DNA of 64,000 nt from Arcanobacterium buesumense (GTDB lineage: Bacteria > Actinomycetota > Actinomycetes > Actinomycetales > Actinomycetaceae): assembly GCF_012563545.1 (NCBI RefSeq), contig NZ_CP050804.1:682001-746000 (forward strand), given 5' to 3'. Shown piece by piece: positions 36,268 through 45,473 of the stretch. The number at the start of each line of letters is the position of its first letter. Position 1 is the stretch's first letter. Made by a program: the position numbers and the translations under genes. The notes beneath the pieces were generated by a model that was not told the DNA's origin, ran no database searches, and saw only the letters and a list, made by a program, of their open reading frames with translations.

Positions 36268-37370
36268 CATTACGTGTTGTTTTATGTGGTGGAGGAACTG
36301 CTGGGCATGTCAATCCTTTGCTTGCTACGGCACGAGCAATCCGGGAAAGTGATGCGCAGGCACAGATTACTGCGGTAGGAACTGCAGGCGGGCTTGAAAA
36401 TGATTTAGTCCCATTAGCTGGTTTTGATTTGCGGTTAATTGAACGAGTGCCTTTCCCACGCCGCTTATCGGTGGATGCGTTACGGTTTCCGGTTCATTTT
36501 CAGCGAGCAGTTCGCCAAGCGCGGCAGATTCTACGTGATACCCAAGCAACATGTGTTGTCGGTTTTGGCGGCTATGCGGCTACTCCGATGTATTGGGCTG
36601 CTCGTCAAGAAAGAATTCCGATTGTGGTTCATGAGGCTAATGCAGTTCCCGGGTTGGCTAATAAATTGGGCGCACGCTGGGCGCAGGTGGTTGGATTGAC
36701 GTTTCCTTCCACGCCGTTAGTTGCTCGAAAAGGTAGAACGGTGACAGTGGGTTTACCGTTGCGTTCCGAAATTGCGCAATTAGCTACAAGCGATGAAAAA
36801 ACCCGGCTTCGTCGTCGGCAGGAGGCAGCAGCTCGTTTTGGTCTTGACCCACTCCAGCCTATTATTGTTATTTCTGGAGGGTCTTTGGGAGCTTTGCGGT
36901 TAAATGAAACGATGCAAGTTGCTGGGCCTGATTTAAATGCTCAGATTTTACATTTGACCGGAAAAGGCAAGGACGACGACGTGCGTGCTGCTGTAGGAGA
37001 GCGCGCGCATTATGTTGTTCTTGATTATTTGACCGATATGGAAGAAGCCTACGCAGTGGCTGATTTGTTAATAGCGCGTTCTGGAGCAGGCATGGTTTCT
37101 GAAGCTGCGACATTGGGTATTCCAACTGTTTTCGTGCCGCTACCAATTGGGAATGGCGAACAAGCGCGTAATGCCCGTGATGTGGTTAGTGCCGGTGGCG
37201 GCGTGTTGGTAGATAACGCTGATTTTACACCGCAATGGGTTCTTACCCATCTTCCTTCGCTACTTGAACCGGAGCGTCGTTGCATGATGAGCATTGCGGC
37301 GAAGTCGGTTGCTCCTTCTGATGCGGCAATGAAGTTGGCACAGTTCGTGGCTGAAATTGTGGAGGCGTAA
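36264..37370 (+). CDS. murG: UDP-GlcNAc:lipid I GlcNAc transferase MurG
   Basis: Membrane-associated GT28 glycosyltransferase (368 aa) that makes lipid II from lipid I. The N-terminal glycine loop is LCGGGTAGHVNPLLA; VVHEANAVPGLANK and the C-terminal ARSGAGMVSEAATLGIPTVFVPLP are signatures. GGAGG sits a few bases before the ATG. It overlaps ftsW by four bases and murC by one. Confidence 0.97.
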   Translation: MTLRVVLCGGGTAGHVNPLLATARAIRESDAQAQITAVGTAGGLENDLVPLAGFDLRLIERVPFPRRLSVDALRFPVHFQRAVRQARQILRDTQATCVVGFGGYAATPMYWAARQERIPIVVHEANAVPGLANKLGARWAQVVGLTFPSTPLVARKGRTVTVGLPLRSEIAQLATSDEKTRLRRRQEAAARFGLDPLQPIIVISGGSLGALRLNETMQVAGPDLNAQILHLTGKGKDDDVRAAVGERAHYVVLDYLTDMEEAYAVADLLIARSGAGMVSEAATLGIPTVFVPLPIGNGEQARNARDVVSAGGGVLVDNADFTPQWVLTHLPSLLEPERRCMMSIAAKSVAPSDAAMKLAQFVAEIVEA

Positions 37371-38722
37371 TGAAGTTTCATCTTATTGGTGTTGGCGGGG
37401 CAGGGATGAATGTCGTGGCCCGTTTACTCAGCGCAGAAGGCCATGAAGTATCGGGCTCTGACCGTGATTTTTCGGCTGTTTTACAAGAATTAGCAGCGGA
37501 AGGAATCACAACCTTTGTGGGGCATAACACCAGTCATGTGCCGCAGGATGCAATTGTTGTGCGTTCGAGTGCTATAAAGAACACTAATCCAGAGTTGGCT
37601 ATCGCATTTCAACGTGGTCAAGAAGTTTGGCATCGGTCGGAGGCGTTAGCATTTGCCGCCGGTAAACGAGATTTTATTGCTGTTGCTGGAGCGCATGGAA
37701 AAACGTCGACGTCGGCAATGATTGCGCGTGCATTATCTGCTTTGGAAGCTTATCCGTCTTGGGCTATTGGAGGCCATCTTGCCGGTGACGAGCCAGGTGG
37801 ACATCTAGGTTCTGGAACGGTACTTGTTGCGGAGGCTGATGAATCGGACGGATCGTTTTTGAACTATGAACCACGGATTGCATTAGTAACAAATGTTGAA
37901 CCTGATCATCTTGATCATTATGGTTCTGCCGAAGCTTTTGCACAGGCTTTTGTTAAATTTGCGCAACGGATAAAACCGGGTGGGTTGCTGGTATGTTGCA
38001 CCGATGATCCGGGGGCAGCGCAATTGGCATATGCTGCACGTGCTTTAGGAATTCGCGTTACGACATATGGAATTAAGCCCTTTGAAGGTGACCATTGCTT
38101 AATCACCGATATTGTATCGTCTAATGATGCTGTTAGCGCACATGTTATGCGGGGTGAACAACTAGTAAAGATCGCGTTAGCGGTTCCCGGTGAACATATG
38201 ATGCTTAATGGTGTAGGGGCATGGATAGCATGTTGCGATCTTGGTTTTGCCCCTGAAGATGTCGCACGGGCTCTAGCACATTTCCGCGGTACAGGACGGC
38301 GGTTTGAGCTTCGTGGTGAAGTGCGCGGAGTGCGAGTTATTGACGATTATGCTCATCATCCTACGGAGGTTGCTGCCACGCTCAACACGGCACGTTCAGT
38401 AAGCCAGGGTGGCGTTAGGGTAGTGTTCCAACCTCATCTTTACTCTCGAACAAAGAATTTTGCCAATGAGTTTGCTCATGCACTTGATCTTGCCGATGAG
38501 GTCATCGTTACTTCGGTATATGCAGCTCGTGAAGTACCTGCAGATGGGGTCGAAGGTGATGCTATTGTTCGTTACTCGTCCAAAGCGATATATGAACCAG
38601 ATATGGTTACAGCGGGTCGTCGCATTGCTTCCCAAGCAGTTCCAGGCGATCTTATTCTGACGATGGGAGCCGGAAGTATTACGACGTTAGTTCCGACGAT
38701 TTTGAGTGAGCTAGACCGATGA
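37370..38722 (+). CDS. murC: UDP-MurNAc:L-alanine ligase MurC
   Basis: First Mur ligase of the pathway, 450 aa, adding L-alanine to UDP-MurNAc. The start MKFHLIGVGGAGMNVVA carries the nucleotide-binding loop. The ATP site is AGAHGKTSTSAM near residue 109, and VIDDYAHHPTEV is the typical late motif. It overlaps murG (TAATG) and ftsQ (ATGA), so the unit is translationally coupled. Confidence 0.96.
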   Translation: MKFHLIGVGGAGMNVVARLLSAEGHEVSGSDRDFSAVLQELAAEGITTFVGHNTSHVPQDAIVVRSSAIKNTNPELAIAFQRGQEVWHRSEALAFAAGKRDFIAVAGAHGKTSTSAMIARALSALEAYPSWAIGGHLAGDEPGGHLGSGTVLVAEADESDGSFLNYEPRIALVTNVEPDHLDHYGSAEAFAQAFVKFAQRIKPGGLLVCCTDDPGAAQLAYAARALGIRVTTYGIKPFEGDHCLITDIVSSNDAVSAHVMRGEQLVKIALAVPGEHMMLNGVGAWIACCDLGFAPEDVARALAHFRGTGRRFELRGEVRGVRVIDDYAHHPTEVAATLNTARSVSQGGVRVVFQPHLYSRTKNFANEFAHALDLADEVIVTSVYAAREVPADGVEGDAIVRYSSKAIYEPDMVTAGRRIASQAVPGDLILTMGAGSITTLVPTILSELDR

Positions 38723-39708
38723 GAACCCCGCGCCGGCCTCGTAAACCGACTCCGCTAGAACAAGCGGCAATACCTGAACGCATGCATGGCGGAGAAGCGA
38801 AACCGTATGTAATATCCGATTCAGAGCAAGATTATGTGCCCACTGCCTTAGTAGATTCAGAGGATTTTGCTGCCCAAGAATATGATGACGAGGATGATTA
38901 TGGGTCCGACGGCGAGGCAGCTTTGGTGGGGGATGAACCCGGTGTTGAGGATGCGTCAGGCGTTAGAAAACCGGTAGAACTCAGCGAACGTTGGCAAGAA
39001 CGGCAAGCAGAGAAACGCCGCATTCGTCTCAAGCGAGTTATTTCGATCGGCGGGGTGCTGGCTGGGGTTGCTTTGACGGTCTGGATATTTTTGTTTTCCC
39101 CGTTATTTTCGTATGAGTTTCATGACAATGATATCCAGGGGCTGACTGAAGATTCTATTGTAGATCGGGCGAAGCTAGCCGATATTTTGCGATCATATAA
39201 CGGCGAACAGATTTTTCTTTTCGACGATGCTGAATTAGAAGCCTCAGTTATCAATGCTCTTCCTGAGGTATCCAATATATCATCGTCGTATAAGTTTCCG
39301 AATTCTCTCACTTTTAATGTTGAAGCTCAGATTCCGGTTGCTTGTATCGTCACTGGCTCTACATGCCAAGCTGTGGCCGAAGATGGCACAAAACTGACTA
39401 TTCCTGCAGATCAACTCGCTAACTTGCCAAAGATAGGCGATTTACCCGCTGAGCTGGATCAAGAACTTGCGATGTCAGGATTAATGAGTGTGCTTGAGAG
39501 TTTGTCTGATGACGCTCGATCCTTGGTTGGCCAGCTTATTATTGATCGGCATCAACTCATTACGTTAACGTTGAGTGATGGCCGTACCGTTGTGTGGGGG
39601 ACGGCGGAAAAAAATGAGCAAAAGAGCAAGATTCTCATGGCATTACTTGGACAAGGCAGTCATTTTATTGATATTTCTGCACCCTCTGCACCAGTGACAA
39701 GTAACTAA
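38719..39708 (+). CDS. ftsQ: Cell division protein FtsQ
   Basis: Bitopic division protein of 329 aa. The cytoplasmic region is unusually long (about 112 residues) and acidic (EYDDEDDYGSDGE near residue 57), ending in a basic patch (RRIRLKR). One membrane helix (about 113-133) is followed by an external POTRA domain and the FtsQ domain. FtsQ links early and late divisome proteins and scaffolds FtsL and FtsB. It is the last gene of the tightly overlapping run; ftsZ follows after 119 bp. Confidence 0.9.
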   Translation: MRTPRRPRKPTPLEQAAIPERMHGGEAKPYVISDSEQDYVPTALVDSEDFAAQEYDDEDDYGSDGEAALVGDEPGVEDASGVRKPVELSERWQERQAEKRRIRLKRVISIGGVLAGVALTVWIFLFSPLFSYEFHDNDIQGLTEDSIVDRAKLADILRSYNGEQIFLFDDAELEASVINALPEVSNISSSYKFPNSLTFNVEAQIPVACIVTGSTCQAVAEDGTKLTIPADQLANLPKIGDLPAELDQELAMSGLMSVLESLSDDARSLVGQLIIDRHQLITLTLSDGRTVVWGTAEKNEQKSKILMALLGQGSHFIDISAPSAPVTSN

Positions 39709-39781
39709 TTTCGCAACACACCTACGAGAGTCTTGCAACTAGGCCCATAATTCTTTAACTTTTGCGCGAGGTTGGAAGCTT

Positions 39782-39810
39782 AAAACCTCAAGTTTTACTT
39801 GAGGTTTTTT
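39782..39810 (+). terminator. Terminator-like hairpin immediately before ftsZ
   Basis: AAAACCTCAAG (39782-39792) pairs perfectly with CTTGAGGTTTT (39798-39808) over a TTTTA loop, and a run of six T residues results. The ftsZ ribosome site starts at the next base, so the structure is in the ftsZ leader. Confidence 0.7.
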
Positions 39811-39827
39811 GGAAGGAAACGAGAGAT

Positions 39828-41054
39828 ATGTTTAATAGCAATGCAAACATCAAAGTTGTTGGTGTTGGCGGCGGCGGTGTTAATGCCGTTGACCGGATGG
39901 TTCAAGATGGGCTAGTCGGTGTCGATTTTGTTGCAGTAAATACTGACAATCAGAGCTTGGCAAAGTCTGAAGCAGAAACTAAGTTGGATATCGGACGCGA
40001 TATTTCTAACGGTTTGGGAGCCGGGGCGGATCCAACGGTGGGTCGTCGCGCGGCAGAAGAAAATGCAGACACTATCCAAGAAACGCTTAAAGACGCTGAT
40101 ATGGTGTTTGTGACAGCTGGTGAAGGCGGCGGTACTGGAACAGGTGCCGCACCAGTAGTTGCACAAATTGCACGCGATTTAGGCGCGTTAACTATTGGTG
40201 TTGTTACTCGTCCATTCACTTTCGAAGGACGTCAACGTGCTAATAATGCCGACTCCGGTATTGCTGCACTGCGTGAGGCAGTCGATACGTTGATCGTTAT
40301 TCCTAATGATCGACTTTTGCAGATTTCTGAGGAATCGCTGTCGATTATTGAAGCTTACCGGCTAGCAGATCAAGTGCTTCGGTCTGGCGTTCAGGGGATC
40401 TCGGATCTTATTACCAAGCCTGGTTTGGTGAATTTGGACTTTGCTGACGTTAAAGCCATTATGAAGGATGCTGGTACAGCATTAATGGGCATTGGTGTGG
40501 CTACCGGTGAAGATCGCGCAATGCGGGCTGCTGAGATGGCTATTTCCTCGCCATTGCTTGAAGCTCGGATTGATGGCGCACGCGGAGTCTTACTTGCCTA
40601 CACCGTTTCGGAAAGCTTTGGTCTACATGAATTAGCACAGGCTTCTGACCTTATTAAGGAATCCGTTGCTGATGACGCCAATATTATTGTCGGTGTTACG
40701 ATTGACGATAATGTCGGTGATGAAGTGCGACTTACCGTTATTGCAGCCGGTTTCGATCAAGAAAATGACTACCTATTAGCTCAGACTCAGAAACGTGCCC
40801 CAGGGGAAGTTCAGCAAGAGCCGCGAGCAAAGCATGTCATGACTGAGCCAGTAGCTCCTCGTGAAGAAGCTGCCCGACCAACCGTTACTGGAACACCTGT
40901 TCCGCCTCCGGTTGCTGAACCTGTAGCAACACCGGTGCCACCAGTCGTGCCGGAGCAGCCAACATCTCTTGATGTTCCACCCACTCTTGAAGAAGAGAAG
41001 TTTAACCGTCGTCCTGATTTAGATATTCCAGATTTCTTGGTTAACGGTAACTAA
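39828..41054 (+). CDS. ftsZ: Cell division GTPase FtsZ
   Basis: Tubulin-like GTPase that forms the Z ring (408 aa). The GTP-binding signature GGGTGTG lies near residue 104; [18 protein letters not shown] begins the core and the T7 loop [11 protein letters not shown] is intact. A Pro/Glu/Val-rich linker of about 70 residues precedes the conserved C-terminal peptide ([12 protein letters not shown]) that binds partners such as SepF. The frame extends to 39762, but ATG 39828 with GGAAGGAA upstream starts the conserved protein. Confidence 0.98.
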   Translation: MFNSNANIKVVGVGGGGVNAVDRMVQDGLVGVDFVAVNTDNQSLAKSEAETKLDIGRDISNGLGAGADPTVGRRAAEENADTIQETLKDADMVFVTAGEGGGTGTGAAPVVAQIARDLGALTIGVVTRPFTFEGRQRANNADSGIAALREAVDTLIVIPNDRLLQISEESLSIIEAYRLADQVLRSGVQGISDLITKPGLVNLDFADVKAIMKDAGTALMGIGVATGEDRAMRAAEMAISSPLLEARIDGARGVLLAYTVSESFGLHELAQASDLIKESVADDANIIVGVTIDDNVGDEVRLTVIAAGFDQENDYLLAQTQKRAPGEVQQEPRAKHVMTEPVAPREEAARPTVTGTPVPPPVAEPVATPVPPVVPEQPTSLDVPPTLEEEKFNRRPDLDIPDFLVNGN

Positions 41055-41076
41055 TTTCTTTTCCGTGTTCCAACCT

Positions 41077-41112
41077 CAAGGGCTGTAGTGCAGTGGTGCA
41101 TTACAGCCCTTG
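41077..41112 (+). terminator. Hairpin terminator after ftsZ
   Basis: A 16-bp stem with one G-T pair (arm CAAGGGCTGTAGTGCA) closes on a GTGG loop. It ends ftsZ transcription ahead of pgeF. Confidence 0.8.
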
Positions 41113-41164
41113 TAGATTTGTGGCCACTAATGAATTACATAGCTAAAATGTCTAGGAGATGCCT

Positions 41165-41950
41165 ATGAGTACTGTGCATAATTTGGGATCGAGTATTTCA
41201 TATATGTTTACGACCATTGAGGGTGGTGTTTCGTGTCCGCCGTATAGTGAAGCTAACCTTGGTTTCCATGTCGGCGATGATCCTATTTCAGTAGCTGAAA
41301 ATCGGCAGATTTTGTCGCGAAAGATTAATACTGAGCTTGTGTGGATGAATCAGGTTCACGGTTGTGATATTCGTGTTCTTACTGATTTAACGCTTGTAGA
41401 AGTGCCACGCGATCGTTATGGGTTTTTGACTTTAGATAATGTTGATGGGGTGATGTTTGACAGTGATCGTATTCCCGCTACCGGCATAGCCTTAGCTGTC
41501 ATGGTGGCTGATTGTGTACCGGTGCTCATCGCTGATGTAGTGACTTGTAGAATTGCGGCAGTACACATGGGACGTGCTGGGATGTCTGGCCGGATTTTAC
41601 ATCGTGCTATTTCAATGTTCTTAGAGAGGGGCTCAAATCCCGCTAATCTGCGTATTATTTTTGGTCCGCACATTTGTAGTCAATGCTACGAAGTTCCGGA
41701 AGAGTTACGTGCACAGATGCCAGTAGCTGCTCGTAGTTATACCCGATGGGGTAGCCCGAGTGTGGATATTGCGGGTGGGGGAATTGCACAAGTGCACGAA
41801 TTAGGCTGTAGGGCTGAAGTGAGCAACGAGTGTACATATGAAAACGAGCATTATTTTTCTCATCGCCGAGCTATGAAAGAAGACCACCAAACGGGGCGCT
41901 TTGCTGGAGTTATCTATATTAAACCTAACGACACGCCAGTAAAATACTAG
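41165..41950 (+). CDS. pgeF: PgeF/YfiH family (polyphenol oxidase-like, peptidoglycan editing factor)
   Basis: Cytosolic protein of 261 aa of the DUF152 family, assigned in different species to purine nucleoside phosphorolysis or correction of peptidoglycan precursors. The zinc ligands are all visible: His in NQVHGCD, Cys in MVADCVPVLI and His in AAVHMGRAG. The usual HAGWRG is altered to HMGRAG, losing the tryptophan. GPHICSQCYEV is intact. AGGAGA five bases upstream makes ATG 41165 the start. In most relatives yggS lies between this gene and sepF; here it is missing. Confidence 0.88.
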   Translation: MSTVHNLGSSISYMFTTIEGGVSCPPYSEANLGFHVGDDPISVAENRQILSRKINTELVWMNQVHGCDIRVLTDLTLVEVPRDRYGFLTLDNVDGVMFDSDRIPATGIALAVMVADCVPVLIADVVTCRIAAVHMGRAGMSGRILHRAISMFLERGSNPANLRIIFGPHICSQCYEVPEELRAQMPVAARSYTRWGSPSVDIAGGGIAQVHELGCRAEVSNECTYENEHYFSHRRAMKEDHQTGRFAGVIYIKPNDTPVKY

Positions 41951-41962
41951 GATTTTCCGGCT

Positions 41963-41989
41963 ATAACACTTACCTTTAGGAAAGGTAAG
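41963..41989 (+). promoter_or_regulatory. Candidate sepF promoter with overlapping inverted repeat
   Basis: A -10-like TATAAC (41963-41968) is followed by a perfect 9-bp inverted repeat, CTTACCTTT-AGG-AAAGGTAAG (41969-41989), which would cover the transcription start. It is either an operator or a leader hairpin; there is no T-tract. Confidence 0.45.
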
Positions 41990-42006
41990 GAATTAAGGAG
42001 TCCATA

Positions 42007-42420
42007 ATGGGTATTTTTGATCGGATCGCAGCCAAGGCAGCACCATATGAAGATGATGCGGAATATGATGCATACGATCAGTATGATGGTGAAGGCTATT
42101 TCGAAGAGGATGATTCGCAGGTAGCTCCACTACATTCGATTCCTTCGGTGCCAGAAGTTGCGCGTATCGTCACCGTGTGGGTGTCCGATTTTAAAGAAGT
42201 TAAGGACTTTGCAACTGAATACCGTGCAGGTTTGCCAGTGATCTTAAATTTGTCGGACGCGACAAATGATGATCGTAAGCGGATTGTGGATTTTGCACTC
42301 GGTCTCGTTTTCGGTTTAGAAGGCGCTTTCTCGCGCATTTCTGAGGATGTCTTTTTGCTTACGCCACATTCCGTTAAGCTCGATTCTATGGGTGCGGAAG
42401 AACCGCATAACTTCGGCTGA
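42007..42420 (+). CDS. sepF: Cell division protein SepF
   Basis: FtsZ membrane anchor of 137 aa. An N-terminal amphipathic helix (MGIFDRIAAKAAPY) is followed by an acidic Tyr/Asp linker and the SepF core (residues about 50-130, including GLPVILNLSDATNDDRKRIVDFALGL). In actinobacteria it replaces FtsA as Z-ring tether. AAGGAG precedes the ATG. yggT starts two bases after the stop. Confidence 0.96.
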   Translation: MGIFDRIAAKAAPYEDDAEYDAYDQYDGEGYFEEDDSQVAPLHSIPSVPEVARIVTVWVSDFKEVKDFATEYRAGLPVILNLSDATNDDRKRIVDFALGLVFGLEGAFSRISEDVFLLTPHSVKLDSMGAEEPHNFG

Positions 42421-42422
42421 TA

Positions 42423-42710
42423 ATGTCCTTTCTTCTTATTGCCGTTATATGGTTATGTAGCGCCTATACTTTTGTGCTTTTCGCGCGTGTTGCGCTCGAT
42501 TTGATATTAACTTTGGCGCGTGACTGGCGGCCTTCAAGTGGCGTGGTTATCGTGATTAATGCGGTCTATTATTTAACGGATCCGCCGTTACGGATAATTA
42601 ATCGATTTATTCCACCACTGAGATTAGGTGGAATTGCATTGGATGTGGGATTCATTCTATTGTTCGTGGCGGTTCGCTTAATTCAGAATATCGCGCTCGG
42701 CTTATTGTGA
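42423..42710 (+). CDS. yggT: YggT family membrane protein
   Basis: Small integral membrane protein (95 aa) with two hydrophobic regions separated by the conserved TDPPLRIINRFIPPLRLGGIALD loop, quoted here in outline as TDPPLRIINRFIPP. YggT between sepF and divIVA is the standard order in Gram-positive bacteria; the function is unknown. It is coupled to sepF by a two-base spacing. A 175-bp AT-rich gap follows. Confidence 0.92.
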   Translation: MSFLLIAVIWLCSAYTFVLFARVALDLILTLARDWRPSSGVVIVINAVYYLTDPPLRIINRFIPPLRLGGIALDVGFILLFVAVRLIQNIALGLL

Positions 42711-42843
42711 TGATAATTATAGGTATTTCTACCTAAAATTAGACAATTTTGTCGGTGTAATACCTTTTTTGTTTATTAAAAAGTTATGAAATTTCTTCTA
42801 AATTACCCGTGGAGTGCATTCCTCTAGTAATCTATCGTGGTAG

Positions 42844-42861
42844 GTACTCAAAACGGAGTAC
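42844..42861 (+). promoter_or_regulatory. Inverted repeat upstream of divIVA
   Basis: GTACTC-AAAACG-GAGTAC is a perfect 6-bp inverted repeat 24 bases before the divIVA start, in the 42711-42885 gap. AT-rich -10-like sequence (TAGTAATCT) lies some 20 bases upstream. It may be a small operator; evidence is weak. Confidence 0.35.
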
Positions 42862-42885
42862 ATGAATTTTTAAACGAGGTGAATA

Positions 42886-43467
42886 ATGGCTCAGCTTACT
42901 GAACAAGATGTGGTGAACAAACAGTTCAAGGAGCCCGCTTCCGTCGCGGACGGCTACGATCAGGATGAGGTCGACTTTTTCTTAGATGAAGTCGCAGAGA
43001 CTATCGCAAAGCTCACTGCTGAAAAGGCAGAGCTAGAAGAGAAGCTTGCTCGGGCTCAGGCACGAGTTATCGAGCTTGAAAATGCTCAAGGAATGGCTCA
43101 GCCACAGGCTGGCGGTGCAGCTCCATCTGATGCTACTTCCACAACTGCATTTGCTCCAGTCTCAGTTGATAATGAAGCGGCTCAAGCAACATCTGTTTTG
43201 GCGATGGCAAAGCAGTTGCATGACAAGTTCGTTGCTGATGGCAAGGCTGAAAATGAGCGGTTGATTGCTGAAGGTGAGGCTGAGAAGATTCGAATCGTCA
43301 CCGAAGCAGAAGATATTCACAACCGTACTTTGACAAAGCTTGAAGAAGAGCGTTCTCTCATTGAGCGCAAGATTGCTGAACTTCGTGATTTCGAACGCGA
43401 TTATCGTACTCGCCTCAAGAGCTACTTGGAGTCCTTGTTGCATAACGTTGATTCGAATCAGCAGTAA
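42886..43467 (+). CDS. divIVA: Polar growth/division protein DivIVA (Wag31)
   Basis: Coiled-coil cytoskeletal protein (193 aa) that marks curved membrane and organises polar or septal growth in actinobacteria. The membrane-targeting N-terminal domain includes GYDQDEVDFFLDEVAETIA near residues 24-42. Two coiled-coil blocks flank an Ala/Pro/Gln/Thr-rich linker (about residues 75-105). The upstream GAGGTG site sets the ATG. A terminator follows, closing the dcw region. Confidence 0.95.
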   Translation: MAQLTEQDVVNKQFKEPASVADGYDQDEVDFFLDEVAETIAKLTAEKAELEEKLARAQARVIELENAQGMAQPQAGGAAPSDATSTTAFAPVSVDNEAAQATSVLAMAKQLHDKFVADGKAENERLIAEGEAEKIRIVTEAEDIHNRTLTKLEEERSLIERKIAELRDFERDYRTRLKSYLESLLHNVDSNQQ

Positions 43468-43483
43468 TTCTTACTCGACTTCT

Positions 43484-43511
43484 GGGACCGGCACATATGA
43501 TTGCCGGTCCC
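43484..43511 (+). terminator. Hairpin terminator after divIVA
   Basis: GGGACCGGCA (43484-43493) pairs with TGCCGGTCCC (43502-43511), followed by TTGTCGTTTC. Confidence 0.82.
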
Positions 43512-43537
43512 TTGTCGTTTCATTACTCAACCTTTGT

Positions 43538-43543
43538 TAGAAT
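43538..43543 (+). promoter_or_regulatory. -10 box of lspA (leaderless)
   Basis: TAGAAT lies six bases before the lspA GTG, which lacks a ribosome site. Confidence 0.5.
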
Positions 43544-43549
43544 CACTGG

Positions 43550-44038
43550 GTGACGAAAAAGAATCTTGCATATGCAGTAGTAATTGCACTTATCGTGGTA
43601 GTAGCTGATCAGGCTTCGAAACAATGGGCATTACATGCGTTAGGTGATGGGCAAAGTATTGCATTATTAGGTGATGCGCTCAGTTTACATTTAACATTCA
43701 ATCCCGGTGCTGCATTTTCCTTTCTAGACGATGCAACATGGATTTTTACACTTCTTAGTTCAATTTTTGTTCTGGGAGTGCCGTTCCTTGTTCCGAAGTT
43801 TTCGTCGGTTCCTGTGTTGTATACCGGTGCGCTGATTTGGGGAGGTGCTTTAGGAAATCTCATTGATCGACTTATGCGCGCCCCAGGATTTCCACAAGGG
43901 CATGTTGTGGACTTTATCCGCTACTCGAATTGGTTTATTGGCAACGTTGCCGATATTGCATTGGTAGTGGGGTTCGCACTATTGATTCTTTTGGAGATAC
44001 GTGGTTCAACCACGTTCACGAAACAGGAGAAGAAGTGA
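43550..44038 (+). CDS. lspA: Lipoprotein signal peptidase LspA
   Basis: Membrane aspartyl protease (162 aa) that removes signal peptides from prolipoproteins; ZnuA in this window is a likely substrate. Four membrane helices are visible. Conserved blocks are [21 protein letters not shown] with one catalytic Asp, and [21 protein letters not shown] with the other. rluD overlaps the stop by four bases. Confidence 0.95.
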   Translation: MTKKNLAYAVVIALIVVVADQASKQWALHALGDGQSIALLGDALSLHLTFNPGAAFSFLDDATWIFTLLSSIFVLGVPFLVPKFSSVPVLYTGALIWGGALGNLIDRLMRAPGFPQGHVVDFIRYSNWFIGNVADIALVVGFALLILLEIRGSTTFTKQEKK

Positions 44039-44958
44039 CTCATACTTACGTCGTTCCCGACGGTTTTGCTGGGGAACGTCTTGATGCCACATTGGCAAAG
44101 ATGACCGGGTTGTCCCGGTCCAAAGTTGTTGAGCTGATTCTTGGTGGGGATGTCCAAGTGGATGGAACTATACCGGGAAAATCAGATAGGGCGCATGGCG
44201 GGAGTATCGTCGTCGTCAAGATTCCGGCACCACCTTCAACTGAGCCAGAACTCACGCCAGTTGATGGAATGGGAATTTTGTATGAAGACGAAGATATTAT
44301 TGTTATCGATAAACCGGCTGGTGTTGCAGCACATGCTTCGCAAAACTTTGAAGGACCAAATGTTTTAGGGGCACTTTTAGCTTCCGGGATACGTTTGACG
44401 ACGTCGGGGCCACAAGAGCGAATGGGGATTGTCCATCGTCTAGATGTTGGAACAACTGGAGCGATGGTTGTGGCTAAATCTGAGCTTGCGTATACGATCC
44501 TGAAACGAGCATTTCGAGACCGGACAGTAACTAAAATTTATCATGCCCTCGTTCAGGGACACCCTGATCCGATGCGTGGAACTATTGAAGCACCAATAGG
44601 GCGCGATCATCGGCATCAGTGGAAAATGAATATTCGAGCGGATGGCAAGCACTCAATCACTCACTATGACACAATCGAAGCGATGGCTGGGGCAAGTTTG
44701 CTCGAAGTACATTTGGAAACTGGTCGCACCCATCAGATACGAGTCCATATGAGTGCGCTCAAACATCCTTGTGTTGGTGATGACATGTATGGTGCAGACC
44801 CTCGCCTTTCTCAGAAACTTGGGCTCGACCGGCAATGGCTACATGCGGTCCGTCTTGGGTTTGATCATCCACGAACTGGTCACTATTTAGAAGTTGAATC
44901 TCAGTATCCTACGGATCTACAACATGCATTGGATGCAATGCGAGAAGGTATTTTATGA
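44035..44958 (+). CDS. rluD: 23S rRNA pseudouridine synthase, RluD/RluA family
   Basis: Pseudouridine synthase of 307 aa for large-subunit rRNA. An N-terminal S4 domain ([21 protein letters not shown]) precedes the catalytic domain with the Asp in [12 protein letters not shown] and the late [10 protein letters not shown] block. GTG 44035 is set by AGGAG five bases upstream and overlaps the lspA stop; the frame further upstream belongs to lspA sequence. The adjacency to lspA is conserved in bacteria. Confidence 0.92.
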   Translation: MTHTYVVPDGFAGERLDATLAKMTGLSRSKVVELILGGDVQVDGTIPGKSDRAHGGSIVVVKIPAPPSTEPELTPVDGMGILYEDEDIIVIDKPAGVAAHASQNFEGPNVLGALLASGIRLTTSGPQERMGIVHRLDVGTTGAMVVAKSELAYTILKRAFRDRTVTKIYHALVQGHPDPMRGTIEAPIGRDHRHQWKMNIRADGKHSITHYDTIEAMAGASLLEVHLETGRTHQIRVHMSALKHPCVGDDMYGADPRLSQKLGLDRQWLHAVRLGFDHPRTGHYLEVESQYPTDLQHALDAMREGIL

Positions 44959-45416
44959 CTAAGGTTCAACGATTGAGATGGAATGATGATCTAGCTGAAC
45001 TTTACCGGCTTCGTCTTGATGTTTTTGTCACCGAACAACATGTTCCACAAGAACAAGAGATTGATGAACGAGATACAATGCCAGGCACATATCATGTGTT
45101 GGTTTGTGATCCGCATACTAGACAAGCGATGGCAACTGGGCGCGTTTTTCGTGACGCTTCAGGAATAGTCCATATAGGGCGAGTGGCTGTTCGTCGCGGA
45201 ACGCGTGGTACGGGTCTTGGATCGGTTGTTATGAGTGAACTTGCTACTATTGCGTTAGAAGAATTCGCTAGTGAAGGGAAAGTCACGATTGAACTGTCTG
45301 CTCAACTCAGAGCAATCGGCTTCTATGAAAAATTAGGCTACCGCATCATCAATAATGAGGTATATCTCGATGCTGGTATTGAACATAAAGATATGGCGCA
45401 AACATTTCATCGCTAG
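44955..45416 (+). CDS. GNAT family N-acetyltransferase (ElaA-like)
   Basis: Acetyltransferase of 153 aa. [24 protein letters not shown] near the N-terminus is typical of ElaA-type GNATs (motif quoted as LDVFVTEQ and EIDERD). The acetyl-CoA loop is [15 protein letters not shown], and [11 protein letters not shown] is the usual C-terminal motif. The substrate is unknown. It overlaps rluD by four bases. Confidence 0.88.
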   Translation: MTKVQRLRWNDDLAELYRLRLDVFVTEQHVPQEQEIDERDTMPGTYHVLVCDPHTRQAMATGRVFRDASGIVHIGRVAVRRGTRGTGLGSVVMSELATIALEEFASEGKVTIELSAQLRAIGFYEKLGYRIINNEVYLDAGIEHKDMAQTFHR

Positions 45417-45461
45417 TGAACTCACAGTGATAACAAGCAGGCATGTGTGACGGGTAGTCAG

Positions 45462-45467
45462 TAGACT
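45462..45467 (+). promoter_or_regulatory. -10 box of dnaE (possibly leaderless)
   Basis: TAGACT lies six bases before the dnaE ATG. An AGAGG in between is too close to the start to be a normal ribosome site. Confidence 0.4.
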
Positions 45468-45473
45468 AGAGGC

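Noticed and set aside
42711-42790. Terminator after yggT (TAGGTA-TTTC-TACCTA near 42719)
   Set aside because: Only a 6-bp AT-rich stem; too weak to call.
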